A stretch of DNA of 64,000 nt from Sva-07 sp963716095. Its GTDB lineage: Bacteria > Actinomycetota > Acidimicrobiia > Acidimicrobiales > Ilumatobacteraceae. The stretch lies in assembly GCA_963716095.1 (NCBI GenBank), contig CAVQSV010000018.1, positions 558,001 to 622,000 on the forward strand, in the 5' to 3' direction. This document shows positions 63,725 through 64,000 of the stretch, piece after piece (the stretch's first letter is position 1; each line of letters starts with the position of its first letter). Under the pieces are notes generated by a model that did no database searches, was not told where the DNA came from, and saw nothing but the letters and a program-made list of their open reading frames with translations. Position numbers and translations under genes: made by a program.

Positions 63725-64000
63725 ATGGAGCCGGTGATCGCTGCGGTGCTCGACGCCAATCGGGCGTTCTACGACGCCCACGAGGCCCGCGACCTCGATG
63801 CGATGCGGGCGGTGTGGGAACACAGCGACCACGTCGTGTGCGTCCATCCCGGGTGGCCGATCCTGCGCACGTGGCCACACGTCGAGGAGTCGTGGCGGCG
63901 GATCTTCGCCGGACCCGGCCGCAACCAGTTCATCCTCACCAACGAAGCCGTCGCCATCCACGACGACACCGCCTGGGTCACCCTCGACGAGAACCTGGTC
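63725..64000 (+). CDS. SnoaL/NTF2-like protein (3' end outside window)
   Basis: 92 codons from ATG to the window end with no stop. VLDANRAFYDAHEARDLDAMRAVWEHSDHVVCVHPGW then WRRIFAGPGRNQFILTNEAV and TAWVTLDENLV match the SnoaL_3 (nuclear transport factor 2-like) cone fold. Small-molecule binding or isomerase roles are known for the family; no specific role here. Confidence 0.8.
   Translation, partial: MEPVIAAVLDANRAFYDAHEARDLDAMRAVWEHSDHVVCVHPGWPILRTWPHVEESWRRIFAGPGRNQFILTNEAVAIHDDTAWVTLDENLV

Noticed and set aside
1..64000. tRNA, rRNA, IS element or prophage
   Set aside because: No transposase, integrase, phage structural gene, cloverleaf-like conserved TTCGA context or rRNA sequence was seen; absence judged by eye only.

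Overview
This is a 64-kb stretch of very GC-rich, densely coded chromosome. Gene content points to a free-living aerobic actinobacterium, probably class Acidimicrobiia (Ilumatobacter-like): F420/deazaflavin-type oxidoreductases (PPOX, Ddn, LLM families), a TIGR03086-type DinB protein, class III cyclase/STAND regulators, an Rpf-like transglycosylase, strong G/C third codon positions and frequent GTG starts. The taxon is an inference. No rRNA, tRNA, CRISPR array, prophage or insertion sequence was seen.

Layout. 1-5 kb: recQ (cut by the window edge), a Na+/phosphate symporter with a PhoU-like partner, an SCP2-like protein and a membrane alpha/beta hydrolase. 5-11 kb: a frameshifted methyltransferase, a Cys-rich protein, a YtcJ-like amidohydrolase, a NYN/PIN-type protein, two flavin/F420-type proteins and a YccF protein. 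11-21 kb is the most accessory-looking part: two paralogous cyclase-STAND regulators flank small unknown genes, a VapBC module and, at the far end, a decayed MazEF pair. 21-30 kb: acyl-CoA synthetase, thioesterase, ketopantoate reductase-like enzyme, secreted SNase/lamin-tail protein, a TM0106-type nuclease-helicase and a sulfotransferase. 30-37 kb holds the most unusual genes: a (p)ppGpp synthetase-like protein fused to a LOTUS/OST-HTH domain; a fusion of an alkaline-phosphatase-superfamily (phosphonoacetate-hydrolase-like) domain with a PhnY-like dioxygenase, coupled to a PhnZ-like oxygenase; and an RDD membrane protein with about 18 tandem nine-residue repeats. 37-51 kb: SulP transporter, LLM and crotonase enzymes, SOUL protein, folB-folK-DHPS-like operon, two secreted proteins, UspA, DoxX, ackA-pta, esterase and a dual-specificity phosphatase. 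51-58 kb: hypC, a DMT exporter and a DUF6390-like gene converge on a five-gene [NiFe] hydrogenase operon (electron-transfer subunits, small and large subunits, endopeptidase). 58-64 kb: PhoD-like Tat lipoprotein, riboflavin operon under an FMN riboswitch, Rpf-like protein and a partial SnoaL-like gene.

Working together. Phosphorus acquisition recurs (Na/Pi symporter + PhoU, phosphonate C-P cleavage genes, PhoD). Flavin supply (rib operon), F420-type enzymes, ackA-pta and the NAD(P)-linked hydrogenase suggest flexible redox metabolism.

Two features cut across the window. First, about 20 single-base frame breaks interrupt otherwise well-conserved proteins, many in G/C runs and one inside a Walker A loop. 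I read most of these as assembly indels and give the full restored gene spans. Second, a family of hairpin-forming palindromes built on GATCAGTGCGCGA / TCGCGCACTGATC arms recurs between genes at four places, and two other palindromic elements occur.
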